This document shows positions 21,201 through 32,416 of a stretch of 64,000 nucleotides of DNA, in pieces. Numbering within the stretch: position 1 is the first letter of the stretch; every line of letters starts with the position of its first letter. The notes under the pieces are model-generated. The model saw only the letters and a list, made by a program, of their open reading frames with translations, was not told the DNA's origin and did no database searches. The stretch comes from Diphasiastrum complanatum (taxonomy: Eukaryota; Streptophyta; Lycopodiopsida; Lycopodiales; Lycopodiaceae), in NCBI GenBank assembly GCA_029204225.1, contig CM055107.1:49222546-49286545 (forward strand), in the 5' to 3' direction. Position numbers and translations under genes: made by a program.

Positions 21201-24200
21201 GAGAACGATGGATTAACGGTTAAGTCTACTCCTGCTCAAGAGCTGATATGGGCAGAGTCTCAGAGCTCCAAATTTTGATTGACCAGCGTTGCTACATTAA
21301 CTACTTTGATTAAGATTTGTGGAGGCTACATACTGAGCAATTGATGCAGATCATGATCATTGACGGACGGGATAGGGAGATAAATCCTAGCTGACAACGT
21401 GAGCATCCTCTAAATGTGCGTTGACTCACAAAAGTATCATTTATAAAAGCCGAATGAGAAACACCATCACCAAAAAATTGGGCACTACAAGTATCAAATA
21501 TCACACTAGGACAATGGGCCACGGGACCAAAATGGGCAAAACTTTCATACTTAAGGAAGTACCTAAATGCATAAGGGCCACCCAAAGATCAATTATCAAG
21601 AAGGACTAGAAAAATGTCAAAGACCGTCTGAATTTAAGAGGATGCCGACAAAATGTGAAATACCGGGCATAAGACCTTGACTCATGTTTACAAATGGGAC
21701 ATTTCTATTGGATGAGAACATTGACCCACATGGGCCATGTACTTTGGTCATGTATGCCCATGTGGCCCTATCCACACTCTTCAATGCCATTTCAGAGTCC
21801 ACATGGCACAAGGCCAAAAAGTCTTAATGAACCCTTGAAAATGAAATGTTGAATGGTCAAAGGATAGGATGAAATGAAAAATTGAAAGGTTGGGCCGTCA
21901 TCCGTTCACAGATATACATTCATGGCCAGCCTCGCAAACGGAACCAGATCGAGAACCAGCTCTATTTTTTCATATCATCATGCTTTCATGTTTGTTTTAT
22001 TGCGTAGCCTTGCAGAGGTGCGATGGTGATATTCCTTCTTTACGTAATTTGTTGAGGGTGATGGAGACCAACTTTTCTTTCATGAGAGCCGAAATGATTG
22101 TGGAACTGATCGTTGTGTTTGAGAATTTCTTGAGTTGATCTATCAAAATCACTATCGCGGAGCTAACACATATCAAAGATGAAGAGTGTGGTAGATTTCA
22201 ATGTGTTCATGGAAAGATATGTAGCTGAAAGCATCTCATCTACTCTGAGTAACGTTAGTATTGTTGAATATCATGTTTCTGAGAGTATTGATCACCCAAG
22301 TACGTAAGAGCTTCAGGGGAATGGTACTTTGATTATGAGAACGATGGATTAACGGTTAAGTCTACTCCTGCTCAAGAGCTGATATGGGCAGAGTCTCAGA
22401 GCTCCAAATTTTGATTGACCAGCGTTGCTACATTAACTACTTTGATTAAGATTTGTGGAGGCTACTTACTGAGCAATTGATGCAGATCATGATCATTGAC
22501 GGACGGGATAGGGAGATAAATCCTAGCTGACAACGTGAGCATCCTCTAAATGTGCGTTGACTCACAAAAGTATCATATATAAAAGCCGAATGAGAAACAC
22601 CATCACCAAAAAATTGGGCACTACAAGTATCAAATATCACACTAGGACAATGGGCCACGGGACCAAAATGGGCAAAACCTTCATAATTAAGGAAGTACCT
22701 AAATGCATAAGGGCCACCCAAAGATCAATTATCAAGAAGGACTAGAAAAATGTCAAAGACCGTCTGAATTTAAGAGGATGCCGACAAAATGTGAAATACC
22801 GGGCATAAGACCTTGACTCATGTTTACAAATGGGACATTTCTATTGGATGAGAACATTGACCCACATGGGCCATGTACTTTGGTCATGTATGCCCATGTG
22901 GCCCTATCCACACTCTTCAATGCCATTTCAGAGTCCACATGGCACAAGGCCAAAAAGTCTTAATGAACCCTTGAAAATGAAATGTTGAATGGTCAAAGGA
23001 TAGGATGAAATGAAAAATTGAAAGGTTGGGCCGTCATCCGTTCACAGATATACATTCATGGCCAGCCTCACGCAAACGGAACCAGATCGAGAACCAGCTC
23101 TATTTTTTCATATCATTATGCTTTCATGTTTGTTTTATTGCGTAGCCTTGCAGAGGTGCGATGGTGATATTCCTTCTTTACGTAATTTGTTGAGGGTGAT
23201 GGAGACCAACTTTTCTTTCATGAGAGCCGAAAGGATTGTGGAACTGATCGTTGTGTTTGAGAATTTCTTGAGTTGATCTATCAAAATCACTATCGCGGAG
23301 CTAACACATATCAAAGATGAAGAGTGTGGTAGATTTCAATGTGTTCATGGAAAGATATGTAGCTGAAAGCATCTCATTTACTCTGAGTAACGTTAGTATT
23401 GTTGAATATCATGTTTCTGAGAGTATTGATCACCCAAGTACGTAAGAGCTTCAGGGGAATGGTACTTTGATTATGAGAACGATGGATTAACGGTTAAGTC
23501 TACTCCTGCTCAAGAGCTGATATGGGCAGAGTCTCGGAGCTCCAAATTTTGATTGACCAGCGTTGCTACATTAACTACTTTGATTAAGATTTGTGGAGGC
23601 TACTTACTGAGCAATTGATGCAGATCATGATCATTGACGGACGGGATAGGGAGATAAATCCTAGCTGACAACGTGAGCATCCTCTAAATGTGCGTTGACT
23701 CACAAAAGTATCATATATAAAAGCCGAATGAGAAACACCATCACCAAAAAATTGGGCACTACAAGTATCAAATATCACACTAGGACAATGGGCCACGGGA
23801 CCAAAATGGGCAAAACCTTCATAATTAAGGAAGTACCTAAATGCATAAGGGCCACCCAAAGATCAATTATCAAGAAGGACTAGAAAAATGTCAAAGACCG
23901 TCTGAATTTAAGAGGATGCCGACAAAATGTGAAATACCGGGCATAAGACCTTGACTCATGTTTACAAATGGGACATTTCTATTGGATGAGAACATTGACC
24001 CACATGGGCCATGTACTTTGGTCATGTATGCCCATGTGGCCCTATCCACACTCTTCAATGCCATTTCAGAGTCCACATGGCACAAGGCCAAAAAGTCTTA
24101 ATGAACCCTTGAAAATGAAATGTTGAATGGTCAAAGGATAGGATGAAATGAAAAATTGAAAGGTTGGGCCGTCATCCGTTCACAGATATACGTTCATGGC

Positions 24201-24775
24201 CAGCCTCACGCAAACGGAACCAGATCGAGAACCAGCTCTATTTTTTCATATCATTATGCTTTCATGTTTGTTTTATTGCGTAGCCTTTCAGAGGTGCGAT
24301 GGTGATATTCCTTCTTTACGTAATTTGTTGAGGGTGATGGAGACCAACTTTTCTTTCATGAGAGCCGAAAGGATTGTGGAACTGATCGTTGTGTTTGAGA
24401 ATTTCTTGAGTTGATCTATCAAAATCACTATCGCGGAGCTAACACATATCAAAGATGAAGAGTGTGGTAGATTTCAATGTGTTCATGGAATGGTATTGAT
24501 CACCCAAGTACGTAAGAGCTTCAGGGGAATGGTACTTTGATTATGAGAACGATGGATTAACGGTTAAGTCTACTCCTGCTCAAGAGCTGATATGGGCAGA
24601 GTCTCAGAGCTCCAAATTTTGATTGACCAGCGTTGCTACATTAACTACTTTGATTAAGATTTGTGGAGGCTACATACTGAGCAATTGATGCAGATCATGA
24701 TCATTGACGGACGGGATAGGGAGATAAATCCTAGCTGACAACGTGAGCATCCTCTAAACGTGCGTTGACTCACAA
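21201..24775 (+). repeat. 1.14-kb tandem array, three units plus a partial
   Basis: Units start with GAGAACGATGGATTAACGG at 21201, 22337, 23475 and 24545 (periods 1136, 1138 and 1070). The third unit has lost 68 bases. The units are nearly identical. Each has short frames that are copied with the repeat but have no recognisable domain. The array passes into single-copy sequence at about 24776. The right arm has fewer units (47086-49355). Confidence 0.92.
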
Positions 24776-27145
24776 AAGCATCATCATGTTGCTCTCTATC
24801 CTCCATGAAAGATTTGAGGCATTCCATTGCTACTGCTGCAGTTGAGAACTATCATCGTTGACCATCCTCATAGTGCGAATACCACTCAGTTTTCAGTCGA
24901 GTTTCAGTTTATGGTGCGATCATTTGAAGAGACCATTGTTTCAGTACCTACATGAGCATGATTGAGTTAAGCAGCACCTATCGGGCCTAAGCAGACATCA
25001 CTACTTTGATGTGTAACTGAGAGATTACCTTCAATCGATCTCTATGGGAGTGCTCACCGTGCATTTAAGCAGTTGTATTATGAGTACTGGTCTGTACTGC
25101 TCTTACATCAGTTTTGAAGTATGGATTCTCAGTATACTATTATCTGTCTCTATATAGTGATGAGATAACTAAATTCATGATGACTCCTATCAAAGCACTG
25201 CTCCATATGTGCAGTTTTGAGTATAGACTTTTCAATGATTCTGAGGAAGTTCTGCATGATGACTTTTATATATTCCTGCTAATCAAGTGCATTCCACAGA
25301 CGTTTGAATACTGAATATCAAACATCGGTCTATGAGAGAGTGAGAGCTTTATTATCAGGCTACTAAAACCAGTGAGGAATCGCTATTAGCAATGGATATT
25401 CTGAGTGAGAATAATTCCAAATCCTGGGATTGATTTGAGCAAATGTTAACTCCATCACTGATATGGGGACCCATTGAGAATGTACGTCTGATTATCGTGG
25501 AAGAGCCATCATTGAACTAGAGCTGTCATTGTTGTCTGCTATGGAGCAATCGAAGGATGTTGTCTCTGTTGCTTTGTCGATTGAAACTTGCTAAACACAG
25601 TTTGTAGAAGACTGATGAGGAAGCTGATATCTAGCTGTCCATGAACTGCATGAGCTCACTTTGGATCCTGCACGACTATCAGTCATTCTAGCAACCAGTC
25701 TGCACTTAGGAGCAACACTTCTTGGTGTCTACAAGGTGAACTCCAGCAACACTACACACTCCCGGAAGCCTAACCTTTGCATGATTGTTCTCTGATTTCC
25801 TGCGGACTGGAGCTGGAAGAGACCTGAGAAGAGAACCTCACATGTAAGTTTCCTCATTTTGTTCTCACACTCTGCTAACTGCGTATTCAATCTATGATAG
25901 ATGATGCAATTGTGTATGTCATAGAAGTCGCAGCAGTGATTACAGCTTCATATTGAAAAATCTTTAATGCATATTGTTTTCTTCCATGTCTTCATAAAGA
26001 AAGATTATAGCATGTGCTAAAAGAACTCTTAGATAGTGTATTGTTATGTCTCAGGAGAAAGTTAAATGCAGGATAGTTGTGATTTGAGGTGATGATAGTT
26101 TTAGACTCTACCAGAATTGCTAGTTTGCTCAGAATGATTGCTTTTTGTCTAAATGCATGGAGAAAGCCTTTAAGGAATGTTGCTTGAGTGAATGTGATGA
26201 GTGAATTAAGCAAGTCATCCTCGTCTCCTTGGAACAAAGGAGTGAGGCTAAGCTCACTCTAGTTGGAACACACTACATGAGTTAAGAACAAACCTATTGT
26301 CGGTCTTCATCTAGAACCACAATAGTCAAGATAACCCGTTGCAACACACGGTTCTTGACTATTCACTATCAGCCATCTACACACCAAGATGGTTTGGGAA
26401 TTGCACGCTACACTTGAACAGCTCCCATGACTATTTAGATGGAAGGGGTGTACTTAACGAATACTTTGGGAAAGGGTCATATAATACAGCCATGATTCAC
26501 TACCTAATGACAATAAGCATCGAGAATGTTTCATCCAAGCCCTCCCATTGGTCCTAATATTCCGGACACCGCTACACCTTATTTGTATATCACAGTCCTT
26601 CTAGGCCTAAAAATAATGTACCAACAACGGATTGTGTCCATCTTTAGTGCTACTAGTTTAGCAGAGTTCCTAGCAACTCCAGAGCCCTGCATATGACCAC
26701 TGCTAGATTATGGTAGGACTAGGGATGTTTGTATTCTGATCCTCTTCTAGAAATGTTAGAAGCCCACACATGCAGAGGTTTATGTGAATGATTATTGATT
26801 GAGGAGTGTTAGTTATATTGAGAGCTTGACATGTCAGAGAAGCAGTCAACTATTATATGGCCTACACCTCAAACCCAAGGAGGTATTGCCCCGTAGTCAA
26901 AATAATCGGATGGGCTTCACTAGAACCGATATCATTAGACACCACCATTGGAATTTTAACGCGTGGAAAACCTCTATTAGCTATAGAGGTATGGCTTGGT
27001 CAATAGAACATGTCAGAGATCCCCTAGTTAGTTTTGTGTTTGAGACGTGTACGACCATTATCGTAACAGCACGACACTTAACACATAGTGGTGTTGTATC
27101 CTGTTATGTGTTTTTGCCTTAGCTTTGATCCCCTGAGTGGGAAAT
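24776..27145 (+). other. Unassigned block between tandem array and hairpin repeats
   Basis: Kept in both arms and duplicated again within the right arm. Only fragmentary frames are seen, for instance 25114-25314 (with LIKCIPQTFEY, faintly like a copia Gag motif) and 26799-27122, which I do not recognise. It may be the LTR or 5' region of the gypsy-like element downstream, because it ends at a primer-binding-site-like sequence. No matching second LTR was found. Confidence 0.35.
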
Positions 27146-27610
27146 GCCGTAACATTTTTGGTGCATCTACCAGGAGTGGCTTGATAAGGGACTATTGTTT
27201 CGAAAGTAGTTATCATACAAATGGAATGTCCTAAGAATTTGCTAAATTGAATGAGTACGTTGTTTAGACCGTCAGCCGCACATGTAACATTTTTGGTGCG
27301 TCTGTCGGGAGTGGTTTGATAAGGGAATATTGCTTGAAGCGTAGTGATACTATCAATGGTCTAAAAATTTCATGTGTATGTGAGTGCAAGTGTTGAGAAT
27401 CATTCTATTGTTTAGACCGTCAGACGCACACGTAACATTTTTGCTGCGTCTGTCGGGAGTGGCTTGATAAGGGAATATTGCTTGAAGGGTAGTCATACTA
27501 TCAATGGTCTACAAATTTCATGTGTCGGAGATCGCAAGTGTTGCGAATGATTTTGTTGTTTAGACCATCAGACGCACACGTAACATTTTTGGTGCGTCTG
27601 CCAGGAGCTA
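27146..27610. repeat. 148-bp tandem repeats, each with a hairpin over a PBS-like site
   Basis: Three units start near 27273, 27421 and 27569, with a partial unit 135 bases before. Each has CAGACGCAC (or a one-base variant), a loop with GTAACATTTTTG, then GTGCGTCTG, giving a 9-bp stem. The stem is perfect at 27569-27600 and has one mismatch in the other two. The text TTTTTGGTGCGTCTGCCGGG loosely resembles gypsy primer-binding sites (TGGCGCCGTTGCCGGGG). Right-arm copies lie at 51727-52190 and 55742-56205. Confidence 0.75.
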
Positions 27611-28370
27611 CTTGGAAGTGGTCATTGATTGCTTGAAAGAAGGTTGTTGTCTCTCTAAGAAATGAGATCATTATCTATTGTTGTGAGAAGTGATTTGGAT
27701 TGTCTAGAAACACCATACTGCTTGCAGATAGACCGTTTTGAGGAATTATCCATTGGGGAAGATCTTTTCTTCATTGTATCGATGAACTGAGATAGATTGA
27801 AAGATGCAAATCAATTACTCGTATTAGCTCTGAAATAGGCTCCAAGACTAGAAGAAAAACTTTGTGTTGTTAGGTGCTTATTGTCTTTCCACGAAACCAG
27901 TCGACAAGCCTAGGAGCCTCTGAGCGCGTTGTGTTAAAGCTGGAGTGCAACACCTCACTTCCAAGTTAGGAAATGTCCTCTGAGGGCTCTATTTGAGCTA
28001 GTAGAGAGACAATTGCCTTGAAGATAGATGGAAGTAACAATACTAATTGTACACAAATTTCCTGTGTTAAGAATGATTCTGTTGTTTAAACCGTCAACTA
28101 CACACCAAAAAGGAATTGTCCTATTGAGTTGATTGATTTCATTTCTGAGATACCCACACTATATCTTACTAATGAGATGAGAGAAGTTACCACGTCTTGT
28201 TGAGATACCATACACATACCCAATGCGCTGGCTACCTTCAGATCTCGGATGAAACCTAAACTTCACAAGATGGTACAATATGACTTTTTCCATAAAACAA
28301 CGAGTTAAGATCAGACCATGAGTCGTGTAAACAACCATAGTTGAGTATTATCTGGTAGACAAAATACTAC
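27611..28370 (+). other. Leader region before the gag modules; no gene
   Basis: No supported frame. It ends with a stretch that reads VEYYLVDKI in one frame near 28338, a sequence that recurs in better form before the third right-arm gag module (58612). Confidence 0.4.
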
Positions 28371-29690
28371 GTGGGATCAGTCAGCATAGGATCACTACCG
28401 TGGAAGCACTTGGATGAAGAAATACGACCACCATCTTTGAGTATTTTACTGACTCCTAAGACGAAAGGACTTAGGAAGCCATGGCCTCACCCTGAGATAG
28501 TAGAGACTAAAACCCTATCTGAAGATGAGATAAATGATCCAGGAGATGAGAGAGAAGAAGGGGAATCGCCCGAGAAACATTTGTATATATTTTTAGATAT
28601 TATTCCAGAAACCCCTCCATTGGCAGCCTCTGAGGTTAAACCTATAAGCATGGCAGGAAGACCGACTGAGCCGTTATTAATCCTTGTCACCATAGGAGAG
28701 TTACCAAAGCTCAAAGGAGCGATTCCTGAGTATCATGGAGCCCCATATGAAGATGATAAGTTTCACATTTTGGACTACATGTCTCATTAATCGAATCATC
28801 GATCCCCACCACGAAATGTTGTTTTTCGCACTTACCTTGACTAGATCAGCAAGGAGATGGTATTATAGCTTGCCTAGGAGATCTATTGAGACCACTGAAG
28901 AATTTATTAGACTATTTCTAATTGAGTATGCTCCACGTCGCACCCCCGATGGTTTGTTGTTTACAATCAGCTCACTTCAACAAGGTGCAGGTGAAACATT
29001 TCGTCAATATCATTGTAGACTAACTGAATTAACACAACAGGTAGATGCCATGGTGCAATTACCCCCCAGCTATTACTCACTTTCTTTCTGAGAGGCCTAA
29101 GAGATGACATACAACTTGTAGTATGTCAGAGTAGCCCTCCGACTTTAATGGAAGTCGTAAGTAAAGCTCTTGTAGTGGAGGATGCACAGATTGCCATCAC
29201 ACATGCATCAAACACATCTAGAGCTGTGAATAGCATAAACTTTGGAACGGATGTGTGGGAGCATAATACATTTGAAGGAAATCAAGTCCACAACAATCCC
29301 CAGCCATTACAAGAGCGAAGACCTCTAGCAGCAATGCCAGAACCACAGCCACCACCCAGACTTTTAGAATTGATGCCACCTAATACTAGAAGGCAAGTTT
29401 TTGGCCCAGAAAAGGGATATGAGAGTACTGGATCTAATTTTGGTCTAGATGACATGAAAGAGATGCTCAAAGGATACACGGATGTCATGAATGAGAATAT
29501 GTCAACATTAGCTTCAGATGTGAACCTTTTAAAGCGACAACAGAATTTGTTAGGCCAAAGGAAACCATTTGACCAACCACTAGGTATACTATGTCGATTC
29601 TGCCAAGGAAACCACTTGAATAGAAACTGTCCTAACACAGTTTGTGCTATTTCCAAAAAATACTGGTCACCAGGAAGATAGATGTTGGGC
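28371..29690 (+). pseudogene. gag: Ty3/gypsy-type gag, module G1 (frameshifted)
   Basis: The Gag is spread over three frames. 28371-28790 is an acidic N-terminal part (ending KLKGAIPEYHGAPYEDDKFHI). 28735-29091 is the Retrotrans_gag core, with ALTLTRSARRWYYSLPRRSI and SLQQGAGETFRQYHCRLTEL. 29148-29681 is the C-terminal part with a zinc knuckle CRFCQGNHLNRNC (29592-29630; CX2CX3HX4C). The second knuckle has lost its second Cys (CAIS) and then its frame, since QEDRCW appears in the next frame. A run of six C near 29066 causes one shift. The core is clearly gypsy family. No integrase or reverse transcriptase follows. Confidence 0.8.
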
Positions 29691-29778
29691 TCGTAGAGAA
29701 GCCTTAGTGGCGCCTAATCTAAGACCAGGACCTGTGAATCATAGATCACAAGATGAAAGAGTAGTTGACACCCCCACG

Positions 29779-30660
29779 AAATGATGTTTTTCGCACTTAC
29801 CTTGACTAGATTAGTGAGGAGATGGTATGATAGCTTGCCTAGGAGATCTATTGAGACCACGGAAGAATTTCTTAGACTGTTTCTACTTGAGTATGCTCCA
29901 CGTCGCACCCTCGATGGTTTGTTGTTTATAATCAGCTTACTTCAACAAGGTGAAGGTGAAACATTTCGTCAATATCATCGTAGATTAATTGAATTAACAT
30001 GGCAGGTAGATGCCATGGTGCAATTACCCCCCAACTATTACTCACTTTCTTTCTGAGAGGCCTAAGAGATGACATACAACTTGTAGTATGTTAGAGTAGC
30101 CCTCAAACTTTAATGGAAGTCGTAAGTAAAGCTCTTGTAGTGGAGGATGCATAGATTGCCATCACACATGCATCAAACATATCTAGAGTTGTGAATAGCA
30201 TAAACTTTGGAACGGATGTGTGGGAGCATAATACATTTGAAGGAAATCAAGTCCACAACAATCCCCAGCCATTACAAGAGCGAAGACCTCTAGCAGCAAT
30301 GCCAGAACCACAGCCACCACCCAGACTTTTAGAATTGATGCCACCTAATACTAGAAGGCAAGTTTTTGGCCCAGAAAAGGGATATGAGAGTACTGGATCT
30401 AATTTTGGTCTAGATGACATGAAAGAGATGCTCAAAGGATACACGGATGTCATGAATGAGAATATGTCAACATTAGCTTCAGATGTGAACCTTTTAAAGC
30501 GACAACAGAATTTGTTAGGCCAAAGGAAACCATTTGACCAACCACTAGGTATACTATGTCGATTCTGCCAAGGAAACCACTTGAATAGAAACTGTCCTAA
30601 CATAGTTTGTGCTATTTGCAAAACAGACTAGTCACCAGGAGGATAGATGTTGGGCTCGCA
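29779..30660 (+). pseudogene. gag: Ty3/gypsy-type gag, module G2 (second copy)
   Basis: Nearly identical to G1 from the MMFFALTLTRLVRRWYDSLP segment through the zinc knuckle, repeated about 970 bases downstream. It lacks the N-terminal part: G1's tail joins directly to mid-core at GACACCCCCACG (29769-29780), so about 370 bases present in the right-arm equivalent (58368-58738) are missing here. It keeps the first two Cys of the second knuckle (CAIC, 30610-30621) but loses frame in it. Stops at about 30097 and 30151 break it. Confidence 0.78.
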
Positions 30661-31561
30661 GAGAAGCCTTAGTGGCACCTAATCTAAGACTAGGACCTGT
30701 GAATCATAGATCACAAGATGAAAGAGTAGTTGACACCCCCAGATTAGTCAGCTTTCTACACAGACCATCTATAATATGATCTCAAGACAAGGGAAAAGCT
30801 AAAATGGAGGATGAATGGCCTCTAGTGAATCTGATAGAGATTGAGACAATGAGGTTTATAAAGACAAAAGAAGAAGTACTAGATGTGACCAGAAGTAAGA
30901 CACTGATGGATCTTTGAAGAAGGTAGTTGAAAAAAAGACAAGTGATGTGCTTGTCTTGCACAAGACCATAGATCCCTCAATGATACTAAATACACCCATA
31001 GTCAACATCGACAAACAGAGCCTAGAGAAGTGGAGAGATTGGAAGCTAGAAAGCCACCTAAGATAGTTCGAAAGAAGGAAAAGGCTGAAATTGTACCACA
31101 CAGAAATAGAAGCATAGTCAGATGGATTCATGACATAGACCTTAGCCCTAGGATTGGAAACCTAGATATGAGTCGCACTTTGAATGAATTGAGATTAGAG
31201 ATAGGCTTATGGCAGTTACTCCAACTTTCACCCACAGTCCGCCGGAAGGTGAAGCAGATGATGAGGCCGATAAATTTGGGAATGGGGAGGTCAAGTACTA
31301 TCCTTGGTGGATAGACTTCAGGGAGAGAGAATATCCTCCATCTAAGACAGCACAATACCATCTCCATGAGAAGGGTCGCCTTGTTGTAGAGGATAAAAAT
31401 TATGTGAGAAATTTCAACTAGTTTTGCTTTTTTGGTCATATCTGTATGTTTGGCAATTGAGGCCAATTTTTATGTTAGACTTAGAGTTTGAATTTTCAAA
31501 GTTATATTAGTCTAAAAGCATTTGAATATACACTTTTGGAAAATGTGGAAAAGTATAGTAC
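30661..31561 (+). pseudogene. Gag-to-protease linker, decayed
   Basis: Frames here are short. KGKAKMEDEWPLVNLIEIET reads for a while after the knuckle, then stops accumulate. The right-arm equivalent is 59610-60521. I see no catalytic motif. Confidence 0.5.
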
Positions 31562-32416
31562 ATGAGGTTTGGTAGATTGATAGGAAAAGTGGACAACAAC
31601 ATAGTAGACCGATATTGTCCCAAAGTTGATGTCACTATAGATGGTTTAGTTATCCAAGAAGCTACGGTAGATGCAGGATTGGCGGTGAATATAGTAATCC
31701 TAGAATTGGCAGACAGACTTGGAATAGACCCGGAGCCCACTTCATTGACTGCCTTGAAGTTGGCCAACAACTCTGTTGTCAAACCCGAAGGAGAAATGAG
31801 ATCTGTCCCTATTACAATTGTTGGAAAGACTGTGAATGTGGACTTCTATGTCATGAGAATGCTGGCAGGCTATAAGAGCTATTCTCTCCTATTAGGGAGG
31901 CCTTGGTTACGATTAAGTGACTGCACAATAGAGATTCCTGCAGGACTATTGATTTTTGGTAGAGGGAAGAGCCGAGTGGTAGTTGATGGATACCCCGAGA
32001 CCCCTCAGTCAGAAAGAGCCCCTATACCCTTTTCTGAATGGGAAGAAGTGTCTAATGATGATTCAGGAACTGATACAGATGATGATGAACACAATCGAAC
32101 TGTACCTCATGACAAGGATAGCGAAAGCAGCTTGAACCATGCAGAGGTGCATGAAATAGTAAGGATAGGCCTTGATGATTATCTCCCCATAGTCAAATCC
32201 ATGAATCTAGGCCCAACAAATTATGAGAGTAGGGAGGACGCTAGATATACTGCATCTGATGTCTTTGATCATGAACTGTTTGGTATACAAGAATTATTTA
32301 AAGAAAGCCAAGTGGTGCCAGTGAAAATATTCCATTGGGATAATGAACTATCTGGATATGATTCAGACTGTGAGAAAGCTATAGAGGCAAGGTACCCTCC
32401 TAGCCCAACTAGGTAG
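31562..32416 (+). CDS. Gypsy-type retroviral aspartic protease, standing alone
   Basis: An open frame of 284 codons from ATG 31562. The active-site motif appears as EATVDAGLAVNIV (DAG in place of DSG or DTG). The flap side is followed by LLLGRPWL, the conserved I/L-LGRPWL of gypsy proteases. The C-terminal 120 residues are acidic (DDSGTDTDDDEH) and unfamiliar. It would cleave a Gag polyprotein, as a dimer. The frame is open but both flanks are broken, so I think it survives by chance or recency. The right-arm copy 60522-61409 is also open and 11 codons longer. Confidence 0.65.
   Translation: MRFGRLIGKVDNNIVDRYCPKVDVTIDGLVIQEATVDAGLAVNIVILELADRLGIDPEPTSLTALKLANNSVVKPEGEMRSVPITIVGKTVNVDFYVMRMLAGYKSYSLLLGRPWLRLSDCTIEIPAGLLIFGRGKSRVVVDGYPETPQSERAPIPFSEWEEVSNDDSGTDTDDDEHNRTVPHDKDSESSLNHAEVHEIVRIGLDDYLPIVKSMNLGPTNYESREDARYTASDVFDHELFGIQELFKESQVVPVKIFHWDNELSGYDSDCEKAIEARYPPSPTR

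Noticed and set aside
21485-21493. CACTACAAG in each 1.14-kb unit as a CACTA transposon end
   Set aside because: No matching inverted end nor 3-bp target duplication nearby; in the diverged copy at 63418 the motif is changed.
25114-25314. Copia Gag-like frame (LIKCIPQTFEY)
   Set aside because: The likeness to the copia LLxSLPxSFEx motif is too short; the surrounding frames do not support it.
27146-27610. CRISPR-like or tRNA-like reading of the hairpin repeats
   Set aside because: The period is 148 bases with near-identical spacers, in plant DNA; it is a plain tandem repeat with a hairpin, and no cloverleaf can be drawn.
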